Positions 1 to 8,111 of a stretch of 64,000 nucleotides of DNA are shown one piece after another. Made by a program: the position numbers and the translations under genes. This DNA is from Fertoeibacter niger (GTDB taxonomy: Bacteria > Pseudomonadota > Alphaproteobacteria > Rhodobacterales > Rhodobacteraceae). The DNA lies in NCBI RefSeq assembly GCF_009380135.2, contig NZ_WHUT02000010.1, forward strand, positions 95,112 through 159,111, in the 5' to 3' direction. Within the stretch, counting starts at the first letter, position 1; each line of letters starts with the position of its first letter. The notes under the pieces are model-generated. The model made no database searches and was not told the origin of the DNA. It saw only the letters and a program-made list of their open reading frames with translations.

Positions 1-233
1 GTTTTGACCAACTTGCCAGAATCACGGTGCAGGTGAATGCGGCCCCGGGATCTTGCGATCCAGACCCAATAGCCAAGGCCGCATCAGAGGTGTTCCTGGC
101 TGTTCTGGGTGATTGCGGAACCCATGCCCGAACGGTCTTTGCCGTGAACGCCCTGCCACGGGGCGCCCTGGTGCAGATCGATGCCGTGGCCCGGATCACA
201 CCCCAAGGCCAGCCTATCGGACTTTTCCCATGA
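1..233 (+). CDS. RidA/YjgF-family protein, C-terminal part (gene runs off the left edge)
   Basis: The reading frame is open from base 3 to the stop at 231-233, so the gene begins outside the window. The visible C-terminal part has the family's closing block, an Ala-Arg-Thr-Val pairing segment followed by LPRGALVQIDAVA. That block matches the last strand-helix region of RidA (reactive intermediate deaminase, formerly YjgF/UK114). RidA proteins are cytosolic trimers that hydrolyse reactive enamine/imine intermediates. The subgroup and substrate cannot be judged from this fragment. The next gene starts 12 bases downstream on the same strand, so the two may be co-transcribed. Confidence 0.75.
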   Translation, partial: FDQLARITVQVNAAPGSCDPDPIAKAASEVFLAVLGDCGTHARTVFAVNALPRGALVQIDAVARITPQGQPIGLFP

Positions 234-245
234 CAGGGTTACAGC

Positions 246-719
246 ATGAAAAGCAGCGTTGAGCGCGTCAGCGAGGCCCTGATCCGGTCAGGGCTTGATC
301 TGCTGCCCGTAAAACTTGAAAACTCCACCCGCACGGCGCATGAGGCGGCCGCTGCGCTTGGTGTCATGGTCGATCAGATTGCCAAGTCGATCATTCTTGA
401 ACCGGTCGCCGGCGGCCAGCTGTTCCTTTTCATTACCGCCGGTTCAAACCGGGTCAATCTGCAACAGGCCGGGGCCTTGGCAGGATCGGCGCTGCGCCAG
501 GCCCGGCCCGACGTCATTCGCCAACGGACCGGATTTGCCATTGGCGGCGTGGCGCCGGTCGGGCATCTGGAGCCGATACCCGCGTGGCTTGATCGCCGGT
601 TGCTGGACTTTCCGGCCGTTTGGGCGGCGGGCGGAACGCCGATGCATCTTTTCAGCATCGCGCCCGCGCTACTCGCCCGGATCGCCGGGGCCACAATCGC
701 CGATTTCGTCGACGGCTAG
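246..719 (+). CDS. YbaK/ProX-type aminoacyl-tRNA deacylase family protein
   Basis: This 157-residue protein is one complete YbaK/aminoacyl-tRNA-synthetase-associated domain. Typical features are the early TAHEAAAALGV segment, the central Lys in QIAKSI, a hydrophobic strand ending in FITAGSNRVN, and the glycine-rich FAIGGVAPVGH loop. Known members hydrolyse mischarged Cys- or Ala-tRNA in trans in the cytosol, but many plasmid-borne homologues are uncharacterised and the amino acid cannot be assigned here. It lies 12 bases after the RidA fragment. Its end is convergent with the transporter operon that ends at 834. Confidence 0.85.
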   Translation: MKSSVERVSEALIRSGLDLLPVKLENSTRTAHEAAAALGVMVDQIAKSIILEPVAGGQLFLFITAGSNRVNLQQAGALAGSALRQARPDVIRQRTGFAIGGVAPVGHLEPIPAWLDRRLLDFPAVWAAGGTPMHLFSIAPALLARIAGATIADFVDG

Positions 720-833
720 GCCCAAAGGCGCGTCGCCCAGCCCCCGAGACAGGCCTGCCACGCGTTGAACGCCAGTTCCTGCGTGCATTTCCGAGGGTCA
801 GGGGGCTGACTGCCCCGTGCCGCGTGACGGGCA

Positions 834-1529
834 TCAGATGGTCATGTGGCGATCAACAATCGCATCCGTCAGATCCTCGACCCTGCCGGTCTGGGCCACC
901 CTGCCCTTTTCCATGATGGCAAAGGTGCTGGCGGCACGGCGCAGGAAGCCGATGTTCTGCTCGACCAGCACGACGGTCAGCCCGAACTCGCGGCTCATCC
1001 GCAGGATGACGCGTTCGATATCCTCGACGACCGATGGCTGAATGCCTTCATTTGGCTCGTCCAGCAGAACCACGTCCGGCTCTGCCGCAAGGGCGCGGGC
1101 GATGGCCAGTTGCTGTTGCTGCCCCCCGGACAGCAGGCCGCCGGGCCGGTCCAGATTGGCCGTCAGATAGGGAAACAACTCGGCCAGTTTCTCCGGCACC
1201 GCCCGCCGCCCGCTGCGGTTCGCAAAGCCGCCCATCACGATGTTCTCGCGCACGGTGAAATCGGGGATGATGCCGCGCCCCTGCGGCACATAGGCGATGC
1301 CGGCGCGCGCCCGCATGTGGCTGGGTGCCGCCGAAATGTCTTTGCCATCAAGGGTGATGGTGCCCTGCGTATTGTCGGTCAGCCCCATGATGGTCTTGAG
1401 CAGCGTGGTCTTGCCGGTGCCGTTGCGGCCCATGATCCCGGTGATCTGCCCCTTGGGGACGGTCAGGCAAACGCCGGTCAATGCGCGCGACCGGCCATAA
1501 CAGCCTTCAAGGTTTGTCATCGTCAACAT
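834..1529 (-). CDS. urtE: Urea/amide-type ABC transporter ATP-binding protein (UrtE/LivF family)
   Basis: This is a 231-residue ABC ATPase of the branched-chain amino acid/urea class and the last gene of the transporter operon. It shows Walker A (GRNGTGKTT, about residues 34-42), the signature LLSGGQQQQ, and Walker B VVLLDEP followed by NEGIQPS, which is typical of LivF/UrtE. The open frame extends much further upstream, but homology starts at MLTMTNLEG. That ATG (1527-1529) overlaps the stop of the preceding ATPase gene by 7 bases, which supports the start and suggests translational coupling. It should pair with the UrtD-type ATPase to energise import. The substrate is inferred from the AmiC/AmiR neighbourhood to be a short amide or urea. 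Confidence 0.88.
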   Translation of the reverse strand: MLTMTNLEGCYGRSRALTGVCLTVPKGQITGIMGRNGTGKTTLLKTIMGLTDNTQGTITLDGKDISAAPSHMRARAGIAYVPQGRGIIPDFTVRENIVMGGFANRSGRRAVPEKLAELFPYLTANLDRPGGLLSGGQQQQLAIARALAAEPDVVLLDEPNEGIQPSVVEDIERVILRMSREFGLTVVLVEQNIGFLRRAASTFAIMEKGRVAQTGRVEDLTDAIVDRHMTI

Positions 1530-2278
1530 TCGGAGATTTCCTGCGTTCCCAGATAGGCGGCCTTTACGGCGGCATTGGCTTCGATCTCGGCCACGCTTCC
1601 CTCGGCCAGAACCTTGCCAAGGTGAAGAACGGTAATCCGCTCGGCGATCTCGCGCACGAAAGCCATGTCGTGCTCGACGACCAGAAGCGTGTGGCGGCCC
1701 CTCAGGCCATTGATGATCTCGGCGGTCTTGGCGGTTTCTGCCTGTGTCATCCCGGCTGTCGGCTCGTCCAGCAGGATAACCTTGGGGCTTTGCCCCATCA
1801 GCATGCCCAGCTCCAGCCACTGGGTCTGGCCATGGCTCAACGTGGCGGCATCGGCCGTGGCCAGATCGGCCAGGCCCACCAGATGCAGTATCTCGGACAC
1901 CCTCTGGCGATCTGTCGTGCCAAGACCAAAGCGCAGGTTCGCGAAGACCCCCGGATGCCGCACCAGCGACACCTCCAGGTTCTGGCGCACGCTCAGCCCG
2001 CCAAAGACCGAAGGGATCTGGAACTTGCGGCCAAGCCCGGCACGGGCGATGCGATACTCGCGCTGGTTGGTCACATCGCGGCCTTCCAGCAGCACACGCC
2101 CCGCGGTAGACCGGGTGCGCCCGCTGATCAGGTCCATCAGCGTGGTCTTGCCGGCGCCATTGGCACCCAGAAGCACCCGCAGCTCGCCTTGCGCCACCTG
2201 GATCGAGACGCCATCCACCGCGCGAAACCGCCCGAAGCTGACCGAAAGGCCTTCTGTCTCAAGGGCAAGCGTGGTCAT
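1523..2278 (-). CDS. urtD: Urea/amide-type ABC transporter ATP-binding protein (UrtD/LivG family)
   Basis: This 251-residue ABC ATPase has Walker A GANGAGKTT at about residues 38-46. The segment RKFQIPSVFGGLSVRQNLE is characteristic of the UrtD branch. The signature is LSHGQTQWLE rather than a canonical LSGGQ, as is usual in UrtD, and Walker B is VILLDEPTAGM. It overlaps the permease gene upstream by 4 bases and the second ATPase gene downstream by 7, so the operon is tightly packed. Its role is to hydrolyse ATP on the cytoplasmic face of the two permeases. No urease genes are present in the window, so the urea assignment is by homology only. Confidence 0.88.
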   Translation of the reverse strand: MTTLALETEGLSVSFGRFRAVDGVSIQVAQGELRVLLGANGAGKTTLMDLISGRTRSTAGRVLLEGRDVTNQREYRIARAGLGRKFQIPSVFGGLSVRQNLEVSLVRHPGVFANLRFGLGTTDRQRVSEILHLVGLADLATADAATLSHGQTQWLELGMLMGQSPKVILLDEPTAGMTQAETAKTAEIINGLRGRHTLLVVEHDMAFVREIAERITVLHLGKVLAEGSVAEIEANAAVKAAYLGTQEISEC

Positions 2279-3405
2279 TGGCGCAGCTCCCGGTTCAGGG
2301 TGGGTGCAGGTTGGCGGCGCTCCCTGATCCGGCGCATCACATCATGGGCAAAACCCGCCAGACCCTGCGGCAGGAAGATGACCGCCAGCACGAAGATCAG
2401 GCCGATGATCGCCTTCCAGGCTTCGACCAGCTGTTCTACCTCGGAAACCTTGGCCTCGATCGTGTTGATCAGAATCGCGCCGACACAAGCCCCCAGGATC
2501 GAGCCGCGCCCGCCCACTGCCGCCCAGACCACCATCGAGACCGAAAACGCCAGATCGAGGAACGAGGGCGAGGCGAATTCCGCCACCAGCACGTAAAGCA
2601 TGCCCGCCAGCCCCGACATCGCCGCCGAGACGGTGAAAAAGAAGGTCTGATAGGCCGGCACGTCATAGCCCAGATAAAGCGCGCGCGTCTGGCTGTCGCG
2701 CGTGGCTTGCAACACCAACCCAGACCGCGTGGCCACCAGAAGCCGGACCAGAACCAGCACGACGATCAGGATGACCGCGATGATGTAATAGGTGCTGACG
2801 GCGTAGGGGTCGATCTCGGCCCCGAAAACCTGCAAAAATCCAAGATCGGTCAGTCCGTTGAAGCCATTGGTGATCGGCTGCGCATCCACCAGCACCAGCC
2901 GTGCCAGCAGCACCAGCGCCAGCGAGATGATCGAGACGAAAACGCCCGAGATCCTTTGGCCGAAGATGATCTTCCCAAGAATCGTGGCCACCACGACCGG
3001 CAGCACGATGGCCATGGCGACGCCGAACCATTGCGACTGGAAGGGCAACCAGAGCCATGATCCCGGTGTGATGCAGCACAGGTCCGGGGCGGCACCCGGC
3101 TGGGCGTTCCACAGCATGAAATCCGGTATCGGCTTGTCCGATCCCTGTTGCAGGCTGGTATGGCTGGACAGTTTCAGTGACATGGCCATGGAATAGGCAC
3201 CTAACCCGAAGAACAGCCCCTGACCCAGGTTCAGAACCCCGGCATAGCCCCAGGTCAGCGCGATTGCCGCGCCAAGCATGCCGTAGCACAGGTATTTGGC
3301 CACCCGGTTCAACCAGAATTCGTCCCCCACCAGCGGCAGGGCCAGAATGGCGGCAAAGAAGATCAGATAGGCCCAGACGCGGTAGTTTCTTGAAAGCTCG
3401 GCCAT
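2275..3405 (-). CDS. urtC: Urea/amide-type ABC transporter permease (UrtC/LivM family)
   Basis: This 376-residue inner-membrane protein has about ten hydrophobic segments. It contains the family block GYAGVLNLGQGLFFGLGAY near the N-terminus and the cytoplasmic-loop motif ATRDSQTRALYLGYDV that contacts the ATPases. A hydrophilic insertion after the second membrane segment (roughly residues 80-115, with a Cys-Cys pair) and the overall length fit UrtC better than LivM. It starts 3 bases after the stop of the upstream permease gene and overlaps the UrtD-type gene by 4 bases. Confidence 0.88.
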   Translation of the reverse strand: MAELSRNYRVWAYLIFFAAILALPLVGDEFWLNRVAKYLCYGMLGAAIALTWGYAGVLNLGQGLFFGLGAYSMAMSLKLSSHTSLQQGSDKPIPDFMLWNAQPGAAPDLCCITPGSWLWLPFQSQWFGVAMAIVLPVVVATILGKIIFGQRISGVFVSIISLALVLLARLVLVDAQPITNGFNGLTDLGFLQVFGAEIDPYAVSTYYIIAVILIVVLVLVRLLVATRSGLVLQATRDSQTRALYLGYDVPAYQTFFFTVSAAMSGLAGMLYVLVAEFASPSFLDLAFSVSMVVWAAVGGRGSILGACVGAILINTIEAKVSEVEQLVEAWKAIIGLIFVLAVIFLPQGLAGFAHDVMRRIRERRQPAPTLNRELRQ

Positions 3406-3408
3406 GCC

Positions 3409-4302
3409 CTAGCGCCCCTTGAAGCTGAAAAGCCCTGCAGGCTTCAGAAGTATGACAAGGATCACCACCAGCAGGACGGCCGCACGGCCCGTGATCTCGT
3501 TGAAGGTGATGGCGGTCAGGGCGTTGATCTCTCCCAGGATGCCGGCCGCCGCCACGGTGCCCAGCAGGCTGCCGACGCCGCCCGTCACGACCACCATGAA
3601 CCCGTCGACAACCATGGTCGCCCCCATATCGGGCGAGACGCTGCGGAACCCGGCCATCAGCACCCCCGCCACCCCCGCCAAGCCCGAGCCGAGCGCAAAG
3701 GTGATGGAATTGGTCTGGCGCACGTCGATGCCGCAGGCCGCGGCCATCTGAGGGTTGCGGATGATCGCGCGCACCTTCATGCCCAGGGCGGTGCGATAAA
3801 GGACATGCCAGGTCAGCACGGTCAGGACCACCGTGACCGCAACGATGAACAGCCGGTAGGTGTTCAACTCCTGTCCGAAGACCGTCAGGGTCGCTTGCAG
3901 GAAACCGGGAACCGGCACGTTTTGCAGGCCCGCGCCCAGCCCCTCGACATGCAGGCCGAAAAAGACCAGGCCGAATTCCAGCCGGATGGCCTGTTGCAGC
4001 AGGATCGCGATGCCCCAGGTCGCAAGAAGCGTGTCAAGCAGCCGCCCGTAAAGCCGCCGGACAACCATGCGCTCCATCGCATAGCCAAGCGCCCCGGTGA
4101 CAACAAAGGCCAGCGGGATCGCAAGCAACAGGTTCGCCCCCAGCCAGATATTCGCCAGAACGGCCACATAGGCGCCCAGCATCACCATCTCGCCATGGGC
4201 CATGTTGATGATGCCCATCGCGCCATAAGTGACCGCAAGGCCCAACGCGACAAGAAGAAGGATGGAGCTCAGGCTCAATCCGATGAAAAGAATGTCGAAC
4301 AC
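3409..4302 (-). CDS. urtB: Urea/amide-type ABC transporter permease (UrtB/LivH family)
   Basis: This permease of about 297 residues has repeated hydrophobic helices. It carries the family motif GAMGIINMAHGEMVMLGAY near the N-terminus and the ATPase-contact loop RAIIRNPQMAAACGID. The frame is open to a TTG at 4323. The GTG at 4300-4302 is a better start because a purine-rich GGGGGCGG sits about 8-10 bases before it and homology begins with MFDILF. It lies about 70 bases downstream of the substrate-binding-protein gene and 3 bases before the second permease gene. It would form the membrane pore with the UrtC-type partner. Confidence 0.87.
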   Translation of the reverse strand: MFDILFIGLSLSSILLLVALGLAVTYGAMGIINMAHGEMVMLGAYVAVLANIWLGANLLLAIPLAFVVTGALGYAMERMVVRRLYGRLLDTLLATWGIAILLQQAIRLEFGLVFFGLHVEGLGAGLQNVPVPGFLQATLTVFGQELNTYRLFIVAVTVVLTVLTWHVLYRTALGMKVRAIIRNPQMAAACGIDVRQTNSITFALGSGLAGVAGVLMAGFRSVSPDMGATMVVDGFMVVVTGGVGSLLGTVAAAGILGEINALTAITFNEITGRAAVLLVVILVILLKPAGLFSFKGR

Positions 4303-4370
4303 GGCCAGCCGCCCCCTGTGCAAGCGTCAAGGTCCGGGCAGGGTGCAAGACCCGCCCGGACCAGTCAGGA

Positions 4371-5612
4371 TCAAAGCTTGGTGGTGTCCAGCCCGCTGGC
4401 GGTGCAGAACAGGTTTTCTGCGGTCTCGCCGTAACCGGAATAGGGCAGCGGCTTGACCGGCTCGGGATAGGCACTGACGATCTTGCTCTGACCATCCGCC
4501 TGCCACTGACCGATGTTGGGCGTGACCCAGGTGTGCAGGTTGTCCTCATCCACCTTGACCGGTCCGCCGGGTGCGTCAAAGGTCTGGCCGCGAACACCCT
4601 CACGGATGGCGTCTGCAGTGATGTCGCCCGCTTTTTCGATCGCCTGTTTCCACAGGAAGACCTGGAAATAGGCCGCTTCCAGCGAGTGATAGGTAATCGC
4701 CTTGGGATCGTTCACGAAGGCGCGGTAGCGTTCGATGAAACTCAGGTTCTCCGGCCGGTCGATCGACATGAAATACGGGAACGAGGTATAGCTGCCAGCC
4801 GCGTATTCGGCGCCCATTGCCGCAATCTCGATCTCCGAGGTGACTGTGGCGCAGATCGGTATCTGGTCCTGGCTCAGCCCCTGGTTCTTGAATTCACGAT
4901 AGAACGAGATGATGGAATCGCCCACCACGTTCGACAGCACCACATCCGCGCCAGAGTCCTTGATCTTGTTGACCATGACGGCCCACTCGGAATGGCCGAG
5001 TTCAAGATATTCATCCGCCACCCATTCAGCGCCGCCCGCTTCGATCAGCGACTTGGAAACCTTGGCCATTTCGCGCGGATAGACATAGTTCGACCCCACG
5101 ATGAAGAATTTCTTCTTGCCCAGGGTCTCGATGATCCATGGAATGTAGTTCGACAGCTGGTGATTGGGCACAGCACCCAGATAGACCACATTGCGCGAAC
5201 ACTCGAACCCTTCATAGTGGGTTTGATAGAACAGCATCGCATTGCGCCGCTCGAAGATCGGCAGCACTGCCTTGCGGCTGGCCGAGGTGTGGCACCCAAA
5301 AACCGTCTCGACCTTGTCGCTGATCACCAGCTTCTGCGCCTTTTCCGCAAAGGTCTTGGGGTCAGAGGCGCCATCTTCGACGATCACTTCGATTTGCCTG
5401 CCCAGCACCCCGCCCGCCGCGTTGATTTCGGACGCGGCCAGCTGCACGGCGCTGGACAGCATCTTTTCCACCACCGACAGGCCGCCGGTCTGCGAATAAA
5501 GCGCGCCGACGCGCAGCGGTTCCGCGGCCCGGGCAATGCGCAGATATCCGGGCGCTGCCAGCGCGCCCCCGGCCATTGCAACGGTGGTCAAGAAGTTCCG
5601 ACGTTTCATCAT
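4371..5612 (-). CDS. Amide/urea-type periplasmic substrate-binding protein (UrtA/AmiC-like) with Tat signal
   Basis: This 413-residue protein begins with a twin-arginine signal: KRRNFLTT, a hydrophobic stretch, then an Ala-X-Ala-type site near residue 30. It should be exported folded to the periplasm. The mature part is a type I periplasmic-binding fold of the UrtA/AmiC group (LRVGALYSQTGGLSVVEKM, EINAAGGVLGRQIEV, CHTSASRKAVLPIFE, FYQTHYEGFECSRNVVYLGA). It is clearly related to the AmiC sensor encoded upstream. It is the first transporter gene, about 210 bases after amiR, behind a leader with an intrinsic terminator. This predicts short amides or urea as ligand, bound by both sensor and transporter. 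Confidence 0.87.
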   Translation of the reverse strand: MMKRRNFLTTVAMAGGALAAPGYLRIARAAEPLRVGALYSQTGGLSVVEKMLSSAVQLAASEINAAGGVLGRQIEVIVEDGASDPKTFAEKAQKLVISDKVETVFGCHTSASRKAVLPIFERRNAMLFYQTHYEGFECSRNVVYLGAVPNHQLSNYIPWIIETLGKKKFFIVGSNYVYPREMAKVSKSLIEAGGAEWVADEYLELGHSEWAVMVNKIKDSGADVVLSNVVGDSIISFYREFKNQGLSQDQIPICATVTSEIEIAAMGAEYAAGSYTSFPYFMSIDRPENLSFIERYRAFVNDPKAITYHSLEAAYFQVFLWKQAIEKAGDITADAIREGVRGQTFDAPGGPVKVDEDNLHTWVTPNIGQWQADGQSKIVSAYPEPVKPLPYSGYGETAENLFCTASGLDTTKL

Positions 5613-5710
5613 TGTGGATTTCCCTGTTGCTGCATCGCGCAGCGCGGCACCCGCATTGCGCCCGCCCGCGATGGATTCTTGATTTTGAGGATTGGTTCGA
5701 CAGCGCTGTC

Positions 5711-5753
5711 GAAAACAAAAAGGCCCGCCTCGCTCCGCAGAACGAAATCGGGC
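5711..5753 (-). terminator. Intrinsic terminator in the leader between amiR and the transporter genes (probable ANTAR-controlled attenuator)
   Basis: In the transcribed (minus) sense the leader forms an outer GCCCG/CGGGC stem, an inner TCGTTC/GAGCGA stem and a TGCG loop, then CTTTTTGTTTT. The structure lies inside the operon, about 70 bases after the amiR stop and about 100 bases before the substrate-binding-protein start. It is too strong to be neutral there. Because the gene just upstream encodes an ANTAR RNA-binding antiterminator, this is the natural place for its action. A 5-bp stem with a six-base loop (TCTGC-CACCAA-GCAGA) lies just upstream, but its loop lacks the A1/G4 bases reported for ANTAR targets. 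Confidence 0.75.
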
Positions 5754-5824
5754 TTCTTTGCCTATGATTCTGCTTGGTGGCAGACTCGGGATAGCCGGCG
5801 CCGCCAGGGATCCCATTACAGAAG

Positions 5825-6466
5825 CTAATCAGATTCATTTATCTCTGACAAGAAATTTCCATCAACATGCGCGCCGGATCCGTTCGCCTTTTCCAGGTGT
5901 ATGATTTCCTGGGCAATCGCCTCGATGGCGATCCGGCGGCTCATGGCGCGGGCGCGCAATTCGCGGTGCGCCTGGTCCTCATCCAGGCCGCGCTGCGCCA
6001 TCAGGATCGTCTTGGCGCGCATCACGGCCTGATCGCCAAGCACCTTGCGCTTGTAGCGCCGTGCATCGCGCGCCAGCGCCTCGGTCTGGCACCAGACATT
6101 GCGCGCGATCGCCAGATTTGTCAGCAGACCAAAAGGCCGGATCGGTCGCCCGATCACCGCCATCGCCCCGCTTTCCAGCACAAGCTGCAAGGTCGCGGGG
6201 TTTTCATAGCTGACGATGGCAAGGATGGTGGGAGCGGGTGTTCCAAGCCCTCGGAACAACCGCTGCAGCGCCTCGCGCTGATCATCCACGATGGCTATCA
6301 GCGCAATGTCGGTCTGGCGTGGCAGCTGATCGGGAACAGGCCAGATCAGCTGTGGCATGCAGCCGATGCGCCGCAGATGGGCGGTCAGGGCAACCCCCTC
6401 CTCGTCCATCGGATGCAGCACGACAACGCTGAGATTTCGCAGTTCCTTGAGCAAGGCATAAGACAT
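5825..6466 (-). CDS. amiR: AmiR-type ANTAR-domain transcription antiterminator
   Basis: This 213-residue cytosolic protein has an N-terminal pseudo-receiver region (about residues 10-125) without a clear phospho-acceptor pocket, a short coiled-coil linker, and a C-terminal ANTAR domain (about 135-192). The ANTAR pattern is evident: VMRAKTILMAQRGLDEDQA, then the ELRARAM helix and an IEAIAQEII helix. In the amidase system of Pseudomonas, AmiR is held inactive by AmiC and, when amide is bound, binds nascent leader RNA and prevents termination. Here amiC ends 8 bases upstream and a terminator hairpin lies directly downstream, matching that logic. Confidence 0.9.
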   Translation of the reverse strand: MSYALLKELRNLSVVVLHPMDEEGVALTAHLRRIGCMPQLIWPVPDQLPRQTDIALIAIVDDQREALQRLFRGLGTPAPTILAIVSYENPATLQLVLESGAMAVIGRPIRPFGLLTNLAIARNVWCQTEALARDARRYKRKVLGDQAVMRAKTILMAQRGLDEDQAHRELRARAMSRRIAIEAIAQEIIHLEKANGSGAHVDGNFLSEINESD

Positions 6467-6474
6467 CTTGTACC

Positions 6475-7644
6475 TCAGCGGTGCGTCGCATGGACGGGAA
6501 AGACCGGGGCCTCCATCTCGTCCTGATGGCCCGAGATGCTTAGCAGGTAGGGGTCGGGCGGCACCCGTTCGGTCGGGTGGCTGACGATGTCATAGGGTGC
6601 GCCCTCGCGGACACGGGCCACACGGGGCCACAGATGGGTGTGATTGGTATGCCGGTCCACCCGCACCGCGCCTTGCGGCGCATCCACTTCCACCTCGTAA
6701 AGGGCGGGCAGCAGCGCGGCGATCCCGTCATCCCCGGCCAGGGCGAGAGCGGCAGCATAAAGATGGACCGAAAAATAAGCCGCTTCGGCCGGGGCGGTGG
6801 CCGCAACCGGACCGCCGGCCGCCAGTCGAAAGGCCCGGGCAAAGGCCAGTGAACCCGGATTGCGCAGCGTGTCAAAGAACGGTGCTGCGATGATATGGCC
6901 TTCGGCCACGCCGGGCGGCATGCGGGCCACGTCGACTTCGCTGGTGGATTGGCTGGCAATGGGACAGGTGGCCGGATCAAATCCCGCCTCGCGGTAAGCG
7001 GTGTAAAAGGGCACGATCCCGTCGCCCACGACCGTGGAATAGATCATGTCGGGGTTATGAGCGCGAATGCGCGCGATAAGCTCGGCCACATTCTCGGCGC
7101 GCAGGTCAAGCGGAACATAGAATTCATCCACCACCTTGCCCCCTTTCGATCGCATGAGATCGGCAACGATGCGATTGGATTCATAGGGATAGACATAATC
7201 CGACCCGACCACGAACATCCGCTCGCCAAAATTGGCATGCAGATAATCCACCATCGGCACCGAATTCTGGTTTGGTGCGGCCCCGGTGTAGACGCAATGG
7301 CGCGAATATTCGAAACCCTCATAAAGTGTGGGATAGAATAGGACCGCGTTATGCGCCTCGATCTCTGGCAGCATCGCCTTGCGCGTGCTTGACATATGTC
7401 CGCCAAAGATCACCTGCACCCTTTCTTCGCGGCAAAGGTCGCTGGCATGGCTGCGATAAAGCGCAGGGGTCGATTTCGGGTCACGGAACACCGCCTCGAC
7501 CCTGCGCCCAAGGATGCCGCCCATGGCGTTGATCTCGGCAATGGCCAGCCGGGTTGCGGCAAGCTGGTTGCGCTCGATCGCACCGGTCACGCCGCTTTGC
7601 GACATGATCACGCCGATTTTCCAAGGCTCTTTCGTCATCCGCAC
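6475..7644 (-). CDS. amiC: AmiC-type amide-sensing regulator of AmiR
   Basis: This 389-residue type I periplasmic-binding fold lacks a signal peptide: the frame opens directly into KIGVIMSQSGVTGAIERNQ. It should therefore act in the cytosol as a sensor rather than as a transporter protein. Family blocks are EINAMGGILGRRVE, GGHMSSTRKAMLPEIE, and FYPTLYEGFEYSRHCVYTGA. The GTG at 7642-7644 opens the frame and an ATG lies two codons later (7636-7638). Neither has a strong ribosome site, so the start is uncertain by 6 bases. It is followed 8 bases later by amiR. Its own mRNA leader carries a second terminator hairpin. Confidence 0.9.
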   Translation of the reverse strand: MRMTKEPWKIGVIMSQSGVTGAIERNQLAATRLAIAEINAMGGILGRRVEAVFRDPKSTPALYRSHASDLCREERVQVIFGGHMSSTRKAMLPEIEAHNAVLFYPTLYEGFEYSRHCVYTGAAPNQNSVPMVDYLHANFGERMFVVGSDYVYPYESNRIVADLMRSKGGKVVDEFYVPLDLRAENVAELIARIRAHNPDMIYSTVVGDGIVPFYTAYREAGFDPATCPIASQSTSEVDVARMPPGVAEGHIIAAPFFDTLRNPGSLAFARAFRLAAGGPVAATAPAEAAYFSVHLYAAALALAGDDGIAALLPALYEVEVDAPQGAVRVDRHTNHTHLWPRVARVREGAPYDIVSHPTERVPPDPYLLSISGHQDEMEAPVFPVHATHR

Positions 7645-7676
7645 TTTCGATCTTGGGCCCCTTCAAGGGGGGCGTG

Positions 7677-7717
7677 AAACAAAAAAGCTCCTCTCCGAAA
7701 TCAATCGGAAAGGAGCT
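7677..7717 (-). terminator. Intrinsic terminator/attenuator in the amiC leader
   Basis: In the minus-strand transcript, AGCTCCT plus TTCCGA pairs with TCGGAG plus AGGAGCT. This gives a 13-bp stem around the six-base loop TTGATT, followed directly by six T residues. The structure ends about 30 bases before the amiC start, between a plausible promoter and the gene. It looks like an attenuator that would limit amiC-amiR transcription until relieved. One pair is U-G in the minus-strand RNA and would be a C-A mismatch in the plus-strand RNA, which favours minus-strand function. Confidence 0.72.
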
Positions 7718-7737
7718 GCCCTGCTCAAGGATACCGC

Positions 7738-7766
7738 ATCCAAATACAAGTTGCGGGGCCTGTCAA
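7738..7766 (-). promoter_or_regulatory. Candidate promoter for amiC-amiR-transporter operon
   Basis: On the minus strand a perfect TTGACA (7761-7766) is followed after 17 bases by TTGGAT (7738-7743), a weak -10. Transcription from here would include the terminator hairpin at 7677-7717 before reaching amiC. The -10 is poor, so the promoter may need an activator, or the match may be accidental. Confidence 0.4.
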
Positions 7767-8111
7767 ACATCTTTTGCAAAGGCGGGGCGAAACCGCGAAA
7801 AACGCGCGGCAATGGCGGTCAGGGCGGGCTGTGCAGCGATTCCAGCTTGACGAAAAGCCGGGGCGAGGTTCACATCGAAGGGTATCGTCCCCTTGACCGG
7901 TCTGGCCCCGCGCCGTCCTGCCCAGGCCACGATCATCGCGCTCCGGCCTGACCCGCATCCTGCGGCGACGTCATCTGCGCTGCTGCTGACAAGGGTGTCA
8001 GCTCCCCTTCCTGCATCCCGCGCCTGATCTGCGCCTGTATGCTTTCACCCGTCCTGTCAGGCCTCCGGCTCTGGCACCCATTGCGCTTGTCCGCGCAGAG
8101 AGGGATATCGA
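7767..8111. other. Divergent intergenic region between amiC leader and amidase gene
   Basis: No convincing gene is seen in these 345 bases. It should hold the rightward amidase promoter. Candidates such as TTGACG at about 7848 have no good -10, and I could not choose one. A ribosome site (GAGAGGGA) lies just before the amidase start. Confidence 0.5.

Noticed and set aside
1530..1820. N-terminal extension of the UrtE-type ATPase to 328 residues
   Set aside because: The extension lies wholly inside the UrtD gene in another frame and has no homology; the ATG at 1529 fits the family start.
834..5612. Naming the transporter simply as a urea importer
   Set aside because: No urease genes are present and the controller is AmiC/AmiR; the homology symbols are kept, but amides are equally or more likely as cargo.
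7677..7717. Classical ANTAR dual-hexaloop target (A1, G4) in the amiC and transporter leaders
   Set aside because: Six-base loops exist (TTGATT; CACCAA at the second leader), but neither has A at position 1 and G at position 4, so I report only the terminators and not ANTAR binding sites.
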